In this document: in pieces, positions 25,128 through 32,974 of the stretch
Numbering within the stretch: position 1 is the stretch's first letter
Layout: each line of letters begins with the position of its first letter
Source of the DNA: Nocardia asteroides
Lineage (GTDB): Bacteria; Actinomycetota; Actinomycetes; Mycobacteriales; Mycobacteriaceae
Length of the DNA: 64,000 bases
Direction of reading: 5' to 3'
NCBI RefSeq assembly: GCF_900637185.1
Contig: NZ_LR134352.1
Coordinates: 992,001 to 1,056,000, forward strand
Notes under the pieces: generated by a model
The model's input: only the letters and a program-made list of their open reading frames with translations
What the model was told of the DNA's origin: nothing
The model's database searches: none
Translations under genes and position numbers: made by a program

Positions 25128-27416
25128 TCAGGTACGAGCGGGCACCGGGGTCTTCTCCCGTTCCTGTAGTTCGCGCAGGCGCGCGCCCTCGACGTCGATG
25201 TCGGGGACGATCTTGTCCAGCCAGGCCGGCATCCACCACGCCCACTTGCCGAGCAGTACCAGCAGCGCGGGGATGAGGATCATCCGGACGACGAAGGCGT
25301 CGAGGGCGACGCCGGCCGCGAGCGCGAAGCCCATGGACTTGGCGGTCACGTCGGATTCGAGCAGGAACGAGCCGAACACCGAGATCATGATGATCGCCGC
25401 CGAGGTGACCACGCGGGCGCCGTGGTGATAGCCCTTCACCACGGCCTCGGTGGGATCGGCGCCGTGCACGTACTCCTCGCGCATGCGGGTCACCAGGAAC
25501 ACCTGGTAGTCCATGGCCAGGCCGAAGACCAGGCCGATCAGCATGATCGGCAGGAAGCTGACCAGCGGATGCGGATCCTTGATCAGGCCGAGCTCGCCCT
25601 CCTGGAAGATCAGCACGGTCGCGCCGAAGGTGGCCGCCATGGACAGCAGGAAGCCCAGCGCGGCGGTCAGCGGGACCAGGATCGAGCGGAACACCAGGAT
25701 CAGCAGGATGAACGCCGCGCCGGCCACGATCGCCATGTACGGCACGATCTTGCTGAGCAGCACGTGGTCGATGTCGGCGTAGATGGCCGTCGAACCGGTG
25801 ATGCCGTAGGACATCTGGTACTGGTCGTGCAGCGCCGGTTCGGCGTCGCGGGCCGACTGCACCAGATCCTTGGTCGACTGGGCGTTGGGCCCCGCGTTGG
25901 GGATGCCGTTGATCAGCGCGCCCGCGCCGTCCTGGCTCAGCTGCGGCTCGGTGACCAGCTCCATGTCGGGATAGGACTGGAGTTTCTCGCGCAGCGCCAG
26001 GAGCGCGGCTTCGCGCTGGTCGGGCGGGGTGTCGCTGAGGTCGACCGCGATCTGCAGGACACCGTTGCTGCCCTCGCCGAAGCCCTCGGTGCGCAGGTCG
26101 TAGGCCTTGCGCACGGTGGTCGACTTGGGCAGGCTGTCCTCGCCCGGCAGGCCCAGGTTCAGGTTGATCGCCGGCGCGGCCAGCAGGCCGAGCACGACGA
26201 TGGCCAGGCCCATCGTGATCGCGGGCCACTTGGCGATGACCCTGGCCACCCGGGTGCCGTTGGTGACGATGCTGTCGTCCTCGGGATCGTGCTGGGCGAT
26301 CAGCGGCAGCTTCGGTTTGAACAGGGCCTTGCCGAACGCGCCGAGCAGCGCGGGCATCAGGGTGATCGCGGTGAGCACGGCGAAGGCCGCGGCGATCGCG
26401 CCACCCAGACCCATGAAGGTCAGGAACCGCACGCCGACGATGCTCAGCCCGACCAGCGCGATGATGACGGTGAGACCGGCGAACACCACCGCCGACCCCG
26501 CGGTGCCCAGCGCTGTGCCAGCCGCTTCCTCGGCCGAATCCTGCACTGCCAGTTCGTGTTTGTACCTGGACACGATGAACAGCGCGTAGTCGATCGAGAG
26601 CGCGATGCCGATCATCGAGGCCAGGAAGGTGGTGAAGCTGGGGATCGAGACCACCGAGGTGGACAGGAAGATCAGCGAGGTGGCCGCGCCGAGGCCCACG
26701 ATCGCGGTGATGATCGGCACGAACGCGGCGACGATCGCGCCGAACGCGACGACCATGACCACCAGGGCCACCGCCATACCGATCATCTCGGACTTGCCGC
26801 TCGGCATCTCCTGTTCCATCGCGATGGTGCCGCTGATCTCGACGGTCAGCCCGGCCGCGCGGGCGGCGTCGCCCACGGCGTACGCGGCGTCGCGGTCCTC
26901 GGCGGTGATGTCGGCGAATTCCTTGATGGTGAACGGCACCGCGAAGTACGCGACGGTGTCGGGGTCGGTCTTGTTCAGGACGTTCAGCGGGGCGCCGCTA
27001 CAGGTCGAGGGGTCGCGTCGGTCGCCGAGGCAGCCCATCTCCTCGGTCTGCGCGATCGGATCGGGGATCGGCTTGCTGTGGTCGACGATGCCGAGCTGTT
27101 CGAGCTGCCCGATCATCGCGTCCAGCGCCTGCCGGTTGGCCGGATCGGTGAGCTTCTGCCCGGCCGGCGCGCCGACGACGTAGGTGCCGGTGACGGCGTC
27201 GAAGGCGAAGGCCTCCGACATGCCGGGGAAGTGTTTGTCGAGGATCTCGGTCGCCCGCTCCGACGGCAGGTTGGGCATGCTGAAGTCGTCGGTCATCGGT
27301 TTCTGCAGCTGGGCGCCGAGGCCGCCCAGCACCATGAAACACAGCAACCAGACGGGCAGCACGATCCATTTGCGGCGAAAGGCCAGCTTGCCCCACCGGT
27401 ACAGATAGACGGACAC
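25128..27416 (-). CDS. MMPL family RND-type exporter (copy A)
   Basis: A 762-residue membrane protein of the MMPL branch of RND transporters, which use the proton gradient to export lipids or drugs across the plasma membrane. Architecture is twofold: one N-terminal helix, a large external loop (about residues 45-190), five helices, a second external loop (about 420-530) and five more helices. The Asp-Tyr pairs of the proton relay are visible in GIALSIDYALFIVSRYKHE and GLAMDYQVFLVTRMREEY. The external loop has paired cysteines around MGCLGDRRDPSTCSG. GTG start. A tandem paralogue lies directly upstream on the same strand. No MmpS partner is adjacent. Confidence 0.92.
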   Translation of the reverse strand: MSVYLYRWGKLAFRRKWIVLPVWLLCFMVLGGLGAQLQKPMTDDFSMPNLPSERATEILDKHFPGMSEAFAFDAVTGTYVVGAPAGQKLTDPANRQALDAMIGQLEQLGIVDHSKPIPDPIAQTEEMGCLGDRRDPSTCSGAPLNVLNKTDPDTVAYFAVPFTIKEFADITAEDRDAAYAVGDAARAAGLTVEISGTIAMEQEMPSGKSEMIGMAVALVVMVVAFGAIVAAFVPIITAIVGLGAATSLIFLSTSVVSIPSFTTFLASMIGIALSIDYALFIVSRYKHELAVQDSAEEAAGTALGTAGSAVVFAGLTVIIALVGLSIVGVRFLTFMGLGGAIAAAFAVLTAITLMPALLGAFGKALFKPKLPLIAQHDPEDDSIVTNGTRVARVIAKWPAITMGLAIVVLGLLAAPAINLNLGLPGEDSLPKSTTVRKAYDLRTEGFGEGSNGVLQIAVDLSDTPPDQREAALLALREKLQSYPDMELVTEPQLSQDGAGALINGIPNAGPNAQSTKDLVQSARDAEPALHDQYQMSYGITGSTAIYADIDHVLLSKIVPYMAIVAGAAFILLILVFRSILVPLTAALGFLLSMAATFGATVLIFQEGELGLIKDPHPLVSFLPIMLIGLVFGLAMDYQVFLVTRMREEYVHGADPTEAVVKGYHHGARVVTSAAIIMISVFGSFLLESDVTAKSMGFALAAGVALDAFVVRMILIPALLVLLGKWAWWMPAWLDKIVPDIDVEGARLRELQEREKTPVPART

Positions 27417-27476
27417 GGTTCTCTCCTCGCGGTGATCGGTGCGGTGCGCGGATCGGGAGGTAACGCCGGGTCTAAC

Positions 27477-27490
27477 CAGACCTGAGTCTG
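27477..27490. promoter_or_regulatory. Inverted repeat upstream of MMPL copy A
   Basis: CAGAC-CTGA-GTCTG, a perfect five-base-pair inverted repeat 61 bases before the copy A start codon. It may be an operator for a separate promoter of this gene, since a terminator closes the upstream copy. It differs from the CTACCG-type operator at 29.98 kb. Confidence 0.3.
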
Positions 27491-27537
27491 CTGCCAGGCC
27501 ACCGCGATATCAAGCAAGGTCCGCCGGAAACACCGAC

Positions 27538-27567
27538 GGCCCCGCACTCCGGAGGAAGTGCGGGGCC
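27538..27567 (-). terminator. Hairpin terminator between the two MMPL genes
   Basis: An 11-base-pair perfect stem (GGCCCCGCACT and its complement) with an eight-base loop, placed 16 bases beyond the stop codon of MMPL copy B. It has no long T-run on the minus strand, so termination may be partial. It suggests copy A has its own promoter. Confidence 0.6.
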
Positions 27568-27582
27568 GCGTGGCGGGGTCGG

Positions 27583-29877
27583 TCAGGAGACCGTGACCGG
27601 CTGTTTCACCGTTTCGGCGTTCTGGTTACGCAGCTGCTCGAGCTTCGAACCCTCGACGTCGATGTCGGGCAGGATGCGGTCGAGCCACTTCGGGATCCAC
27701 CACGACCACTTGCCCATGATCACCAGCAGTGCGGGCACGACGATCATGCGGACGATGAAGGCGTCGATCGCCACACCGGCAGCCAGCGCGAAACCGAACG
27801 ACTTCGCGGTGACATCCGATTCGAGGATGAACGAACCGAACACCGAGATCATGATGATCGCCGCCGAGGTGACGACGCGGGCGCCGTGGTGGTAGCCGGA
27901 GACCATCGCGTCCTTGGGCGACTTGCCGTGCACGAATTCCTCGCGCATGCGGGTCACCAGGAACACCTGGTAGTCCATCGCCAGGCCGAACACCAAGCCG
28001 ATCAACATGATCGGCAGGAAGCTGACCAGCGGCTGTGGGTCCTCGATGAGGCCCAGCTTGCCCTCCTGGAAGATCAGCACGGTCGCGCCGAAGGTGGCCG
28101 CCATCGAGAGCAGGAAGCCCAGCGCGGCGGTCAGCGGAACCAGGATCGAGCGGAACACCAGGATCAGCAGGATGAACGCGGCACCGGCGACGATCGCCAG
28201 GTAGGGCACGATCTTGCTGAGCAGCACGTGGTCGACATCGGCGTAGATGGCGGTGGTGCCGGTGATGCCGTACTCCATGCCGTACTGGGCCTTCAGATCC
28301 GCTTCGGCGCCGCGCGCCTCGGCGACCAGGTCCTTGGTGGCCTGGTTGTTCGGGCCAGACTTCGGCACGCCGTTGAGCATGGCGCCCTGCTTGTTCTCGC
28401 TCCACTGCGGCTCGGTGACGTAGTCCATGCCCTCGTAGGAGTCGAGCTTGGCGCGCAGTGCGCCGACCGCGGCCTCCCGCTGGTCCTCGGGGACCGCGCT
28501 CAGGTCGGTGACGACCATCAGCACGCCGTTGCTGCCCTCACCGAAGCCCTCGGTGCGCAGCTCGTAGGCCTTGCGGACGGTGGAGGTCTTCGGCATCGAG
28601 TCCTCGCCGGGCAGACCCAGGTTCAGGCCGGCGGCGGGGGCGGCGAGCGCGCCGAGCACGACCACCGACAGGATCAGCGCGACCCACGGGGCCTTGCCGA
28701 TCAGGCGGGCGAAGCGCTGGCCGTTGGTGACGGTGGACTCGTCCTCGGGGTCGTTCTGGGCGACCAGCGGCAGCTTCGGCTTGAACAGGTACTTGCCGAA
28801 GGCGCCCATCAGCGCGGGCATCAGGGTGATCGCGGTGAGCACCGCGAAGCCGGCGGCGATGGCGCCACCCAGACCCATGAAGGTCAGGAACTGCACGCCG
28901 ACGATGCTCAGCGCGCCCAGCGCGATGATGACGGTCAGACCCGCGAACACCACGGCCGAACCGGCGGTGCCGAGCGCGGTACCCGCGGCTTCCTCGGCCG
29001 AATCACGCACGGCCAGTTCGTGCTTGTAGCGCGAGACGATGAACAGCGCGTAGTCGATGGACAGCGCGATGCCGATCATCGAGGCGAGGAAGGTGGTGAA
29101 GCTGGGCACCTCGATCACCGAGGTACCGAGCATGATCAGCGAGGTCGCGGCGCCCAGGCCGACGATCGCGGTGACGATCGGGACGACGGCGGCGACGATC
29201 GCGCCGAAGGCCACGACCATCACGATCAACGCGACGCCCATGCCGATCAGCTCGGACTTGCCGCTCGGCTGCTCCTGCTTGACCGCGATCGAACCGCTGA
29301 GCTCGACCGTCAGACCCGCGTTGCGGGCTTCGGCGGCCACCTCGTAGGCGGCGTCGCGTTCCTTGTCGGTCACGTCGGTGACGCCGGCGATGTTGAACGG
29401 CACGTTCAGCACGGCGACGGTCTGCGGCGCGGTCGAGCTGAGGACGTTGAGCGGCGCGCCCGAGCACTGCGACGGGTCCGGGTTGGCGAGGCAGCCCATC
29501 TTGTCGGTGAGCTCGATCGGGCTCATCAGCGGCTTCTCGTGATCGACGATCGACAGCTCACCGAGCTTGGTGATCAGCGCGTCGATCGCGGCGCGATTGG
29601 CCGGGTCGGTGAGCTTCTGGCCCTCCGGCGCGCCGATCACGTAGGTGCCCGACACGGCGTCGAACTTGAACTGCTCGGACATGCCGGGGAAGTGCTTGTC
29701 GAGAATCTCGTTGGCCCGCGCCGACGGCAGCGAGGGCATGCTGAAATCGTTGGTCATCGGCTTGCTGAGGGCGGCGCCGACGCCGCCGAGCAGCAGGAAC
29801 AGCAGAAGCCAGACCGGCAACACGATCCATTTGCGGCGGAAAGCGAACTTTCCCCATCTGTACAGGTATACGGACAC
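27583..29877 (-). CDS. MMPL family RND-type exporter (copy B)
   Basis: A 764-residue paralogue of copy A with the same architecture and proton-relay pairs (GIALSIDYALFIVSRYKHE; GLAMDYQVFLVTRMREEF). Differences concentrate in the two external loops, for example MGCLANPDPSQCSG against copy A's MGCLGDRRDPSTCSG, and in the C-terminal tail (NAETVKQPVTVS). Several membrane segments are identical at protein level and nearly so at DNA level, pointing to a recent duplication or continuing gene conversion. GTG start with GGAG a few bases upstream. It faces a divergent TetR regulator across an intergenic operator, so repression by that regulator and induction by an export substrate is likely. Confidence 0.92.
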   Translation of the reverse strand: MSVYLYRWGKFAFRRKWIVLPVWLLLFLLLGGVGAALSKPMTNDFSMPSLPSARANEILDKHFPGMSEQFKFDAVSGTYVIGAPEGQKLTDPANRAAIDALITKLGELSIVDHEKPLMSPIELTDKMGCLANPDPSQCSGAPLNVLSSTAPQTVAVLNVPFNIAGVTDVTDKERDAAYEVAAEARNAGLTVELSGSIAVKQEQPSGKSELIGMGVALIVMVVAFGAIVAAVVPIVTAIVGLGAATSLIMLGTSVIEVPSFTTFLASMIGIALSIDYALFIVSRYKHELAVRDSAEEAAGTALGTAGSAVVFAGLTVIIALGALSIVGVQFLTFMGLGGAIAAGFAVLTAITLMPALMGAFGKYLFKPKLPLVAQNDPEDESTVTNGQRFARLIGKAPWVALILSVVVLGALAAPAAGLNLGLPGEDSMPKTSTVRKAYELRTEGFGEGSNGVLMVVTDLSAVPEDQREAAVGALRAKLDSYEGMDYVTEPQWSENKQGAMLNGVPKSGPNNQATKDLVAEARGAEADLKAQYGMEYGITGTTAIYADVDHVLLSKIVPYLAIVAGAAFILLILVFRSILVPLTAALGFLLSMAATFGATVLIFQEGKLGLIEDPQPLVSFLPIMLIGLVFGLAMDYQVFLVTRMREEFVHGKSPKDAMVSGYHHGARVVTSAAIIMISVFGSFILESDVTAKSFGFALAAGVAIDAFIVRMIVVPALLVIMGKWSWWIPKWLDRILPDIDVEGSKLEQLRNQNAETVKQPVTVS

Positions 29878-29974
29878 GAGGGTGCTCCTAGCGCGAAGAA
29901 CTCGGTGGGATCAGGCTCGTAGACAGCACACGCGGGGTCTCCCCGGCACCCCGCCTCCACATCGTCGTTTTCTG

Positions 29975-30000
29975 CCTACCGTGCGGTAGGTAGACTACCG
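29975..30000. promoter_or_regulatory. Probable TetR operator: three alternating CTACCG half-sites
   Basis: A perfect 16-base palindrome CCTACCGTGCGGTAGG (29975-29990) is followed five bases after its second half-site by a third half-site CTACCG (29995-30000), also inverted relative to the second. It lies about 100 bases before MMPL copy B and 77 bases before the tetR start, in the shared divergent promoter region, where an autoregulated TetR repressor would bind. Confidence 0.75.
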
Positions 30001-30076
30001 ATTCGATAAGTGGAGAGGCAACCTCAATTTCGGGGGCGCACATCACATCGCACCGAAGGATGGAAGGATTGAGCGC

Positions 30077-30670
30077 ATGGCTCCCCGGGACGCTGTCGAC
30101 GCCGTAATCGCAGGTGGCGGCACCAAGCAGGCCATTCGTGACGCCGCGGTCCAGCTCTTCGCGACCAAGGGTTTCGAGCAGACGAGCCTGCGTGAGGTCG
30201 CCGATATGGTGGGGATCACAAAGGCGTCGCTGTACTACCACTACGCCTCGAAGCTGGATCTGCTGCTCGCCATCGTCGATCCGATCATCGGGCACGTGCG
30301 CGGGATCGTCACCGATATCGACGCCGTCCCGTACGACGCCGAGGGCATCCGCGCGGTCCTGCGGGCTTACCTGCGCGGGATGATCCGGCACCGCGACGCG
30401 GGCGCGGTGTTCGTGCGCGACGCCGCCGCGGTCGTCAACGCCATCACCGATCGCTACCCCGATCTGATGGAACCGACCATGGACCTGCGGGTCTGGCTGG
30501 CCGGCCCCGATCCGGACCCGGAGGCGATGTTGCGGGCGTCGGCGGCCATCGAGGTGCTCGGCGTGGCGCTGCTGTCCACCGAAGTCGCGCCGGGCGCGAC
30601 CGACGCGCTGGTCGAGAAGACCCTGCTGGACGCGGCCACCTGCGTTCTGACCGCGTGCGGGACCGCGTAA
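30077..30670 (+). CDS. TetR family transcriptional regulator
   Basis: A 197-residue repressor. The N-terminal helix-turn-helix (about residues 17-60) reads AIRDAAVQLFATKGFEQTSL and VADMVGITKASLYYHYASK, the typical TetR_N pattern. The C-terminal ligand-binding domain is helical and ends in a single cysteine-containing helix. It is transcribed divergently from MMPL copy B over a region holding a strong palindrome and is therefore the likely regulator of the exporter and of itself. The Rrf2-type regulator gene starts nine bases after its stop, so the two regulators may be co-transcribed. The ligand is unknown. Confidence 0.9.
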   Translation: MAPRDAVDAVIAGGGTKQAIRDAAVQLFATKGFEQTSLREVADMVGITKASLYYHYASKLDLLLAIVDPIIGHVRGIVTDIDAVPYDAEGIRAVLRAYLRGMIRHRDAGAVFVRDAAAVVNAITDRYPDLMEPTMDLRVWLAGPDPDPEAMLRASAAIEVLGVALLSTEVAPGATDALVEKTLLDAATCVLTACGTA

Positions 30671-30679
30671 GTTCGAATC

Positions 30680-31156
30680 GTGCATATCACCGCCAGGGTC
30701 GATTACGCGGTGCGAACGTTGCTCGAGCTCGCCGCGGCCGACGGAGTCGTCAAGGCCGAGGCCATCGCCGCCGCAGCGCAGATCCCACCGAAGGTGCTCG
30801 AGACCGTGCTGTCCGAGCTACGCCGGGCCGAGCTCGTGCTCAGCAGACGCGGGCCCGACGGCGGCTACCGGCTGGCCCGGCCCGCGCCGGAGATCTCCGT
30901 CGCCGATGTCATCCGGGCCGTGGAGTCGCCGCTGGCCTCCGTGCGCGGGCAGCGGCCGGAGGACGTGCGCTACCCGGGGGCGGCCGAGCCGTTGCAGCAG
31001 GTGTGGATCGCGCTGCGGGTCAATATCCGCGCGGTGCTGGAGAACGTCTCGATCGCCGATATCGCCGCCGACCAGCTGCCGGGCTTCATCGGCGAGCTCG
31101 TCGCCGACCCGGGCGCCTGGGCGCGCCGCGAGCCGCGGACCCCGGCCGGAACCTGA
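30680..31156 (+). CDS. Rrf2 family transcriptional regulator without cluster cysteines
   Basis: A 158-residue winged-helix regulator. The N-terminus HITARVDYAVRTLLELAA, then QIPPKVLETVLSELRRAELV and RGPDGGYRLARPAPEISVADVI, is the Rrf2 signature. Classic members such as IscR, RsrR and NsrR carry three cysteines that bind an iron-sulfur cluster; this protein has no cysteine at all, so it must sense something else or act constitutively. GTG start nine bases after the tetR stop. The second ABC exporter pair begins 84 bases downstream and is a possible target. Confidence 0.88.
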   Translation: MHITARVDYAVRTLLELAAADGVVKAEAIAAAAQIPPKVLETVLSELRRAELVLSRRGPDGGYRLARPAPEISVADVIRAVESPLASVRGQRPEDVRYPGAAEPLQQVWIALRVNIRAVLENVSIADIAADQLPGFIGELVADPGAWARREPRTPAGT

Positions 31157-31240
31157 TTCATCCACAGGCTGGGAAGCTGTCCACAGGGGTGGGAAAAGTC
31201 CGGGGCGCGGGCCATCCGCACGCGGTAGCCTGCGACCATC

Positions 31241-32974
31241 ATGTTGATCACCCTGCTGCGGACCTACCTGGCCCCGTACCGCGCCCAGCTGGCGGGGGTC
31301 CTCGTACTCCAGCTGATCTCGGTCATCGCGATGCTCTACCTGCCCAGCCTCAACGCCGACCTCATCGACAACGGCGTGACCAAGGGCGATATCGGCTACA
31401 TCTGGTCCACCGGCCTGTTCATGCTCGCGGTCAGCTGTGTGCAGATCGTGGCCTCGTCGGCCTCGGTGTACCTGGGCGCGCAGGCGGCCATGGGCGCGGG
31501 CCGGGACATGCGCGGCGGGGTGCTGCACCGGGTCGAGACGTTCTCGGCCAGGGAGGTCGGCATGTTCGGCGCGCCGTCGCTGATCACCCGCTCGACCAAC
31601 GACATCCAGCAGGTGCAGCTGCTCATCGTCATGTCGGTGACGATTCTGGTGATGGCGCCCATCATGTGCGTCGGCGGCATCATCATGGCGCTGCGCGAAG
31701 ATCTGGGCCTGTCGTGGCTGCTGCTCATCGCCGTCCCGGCGCTGGCGCTGGCCATGGGCACGATCGTGGCCCGCATGGTGCCCGGCTTCCGGCAGATGCA
31801 GGAGCGTATCGACAGCGTCAACCGGGTGCTGCGCGAACAGATCACCGGCATCAGGGTGGTGCGCGCGTTCGTCCGTGAGCGGCAGGAGATCTGGCGCTTC
31901 GGGATGGCGAACACCGCGCTCACCGACGCCTCGCTGCGCGTGGGCAAGCTGATGGCGCTGATGTTCCCGACGGTCATGCTGATCAGCAACCTCACCGCCG
32001 TCGCGGTGATCTGGTTCGGCGGTCACCACGTGGACAACGGCACCATGCAGATCGGCTCGCTCACCGCGATGCTGTCCTACATCATGCAGATCCTGATGGC
32101 GGTCATGATGGCCTCGTTCCTGGCGATGATGGCGCCGCGCGCCGCCGTCTCGGCCGACCGGATCGGCGGGGTGCTCGACACCGAGTCCTCGGTGCGCCCG
32201 CCGAAGCTGCCGCAGCCCTTCGCCGGCGACCCGGCGGAGGTCGACCTGCGGTTCGCCGAATTCGCCTTCCCCGGCGCGGAGAAGCCGGTGCTGCGCGGCA
32301 TCCGCTTCCAGGTGGCGCCCGGCACCACCACCGCGATCGTCGGCTCCACCGGTTCGGGCAAGACCACCCTGATCAACCTGATCCCGCGGCTGATCGACGT
32401 CACCGACGGCGCGGTCTACGTCGGCGGCACCGACGTGCGCCACTTGGACCTGGAACAGTTGCGCGGCGGGATCGGGCTGGTGCCGCAGAAGGCGTACCTG
32501 TTCTCCGGCACCGTCGCGAGCAACCTGCGCTACGGCCGTCCCGAGGCCACCGACGAGGAGCTGTGGCGGGCGCTCGAGGTGGCCCAGGCGGCCGACTTCG
32601 TGCGCGAGATGCCGCAGGGACTGGAGACCCCGGTGGCCCAGGGCGGCACCACGGTCTCCGGCGGACAGCGCCAGCGGCTGTGTATCGCCAGGGCGCTGGT
32701 CCGCAAGCCGCGGGTGTACCTGTTCGACGACTCCTTCTCGGCGCTCGACGTCGCCACCGACGCCCGGCTGCGCGCGGCGCTGAAGCCGGAGACCGCCGAC
32801 GCGGCGGTGATCATCGTCGCCCAGCGGATCGCGACCATTCGCGACGCCGACCAGATCGTCGTCCTGGAGGACGGCGCGATGGCAGGCATCGGCACCCACG
32901 ACCAGCTCATGCAGCGGTGCCCCGAGTACCGCGAGATCGTCGAGTCCCAGCTGAGCGTGGAGGAGGCTCGATGA
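31241..32974 (+). CDS. ABC exporter half-transporter with degenerate Walker B (first subunit of pair 2)
   Basis: A 577-residue half-transporter: six-helix membrane domain (residues about 15-310) and ATPase domain. Walker A is GSTGSGKTTLIN, signature VSGGQRQRLCIARALV, and Walker B VYLFDDSFSALD, in which aspartate replaces the catalytic glutamate; the switch histidine is also changed (VAQRIAT instead of AHRLST). It overlaps the next gene by four bases (ATGA). These traits match the non-catalytic partner of asymmetric exporters of the multidrug or lipid type. An Rrf2 regulator gene lies just upstream on the same strand. The substrate is unknown. Confidence 0.91.
   Translation: MLITLLRTYLAPYRAQLAGVLVLQLISVIAMLYLPSLNADLIDNGVTKGDIGYIWSTGLFMLAVSCVQIVASSASVYLGAQAAMGAGRDMRGGVLHRVETFSAREVGMFGAPSLITRSTNDIQQVQLLIVMSVTILVMAPIMCVGGIIMALREDLGLSWLLLIAVPALALAMGTIVARMVPGFRQMQERIDSVNRVLREQITGIRVVRAFVRERQEIWRFGMANTALTDASLRVGKLMALMFPTVMLISNLTAVAVIWFGGHHVDNGTMQIGSLTAMLSYIMQILMAVMMASFLAMMAPRAAVSADRIGGVLDTESSVRPPKLPQPFAGDPAEVDLRFAEFAFPGAEKPVLRGIRFQVAPGTTTAIVGSTGSGKTTLINLIPRLIDVTDGAVYVGGTDVRHLDLEQLRGGIGLVPQKAYLFSGTVASNLRYGRPEATDEELWRALEVAQAADFVREMPQGLETPVAQGGTTVSGGQRQRLCIARALVRKPRVYLFDDSFSALDVATDARLRAALKPETADAAVIIVAQRIATIRDADQIVVLEDGAMAGIGTHDQLMQRCPEYREIVESQLSVEEAR

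Noticed and set aside
25422..29922. Very long open frames on the plus strand opposite the two MMPL genes (up to about 830 codons)
   Set aside because: They mirror the codon phase of the minus-strand genes, are rich in His, Gln, Arg and Asp, and have no motifs or ribosome binding sites. High GC produces such antisense frames.
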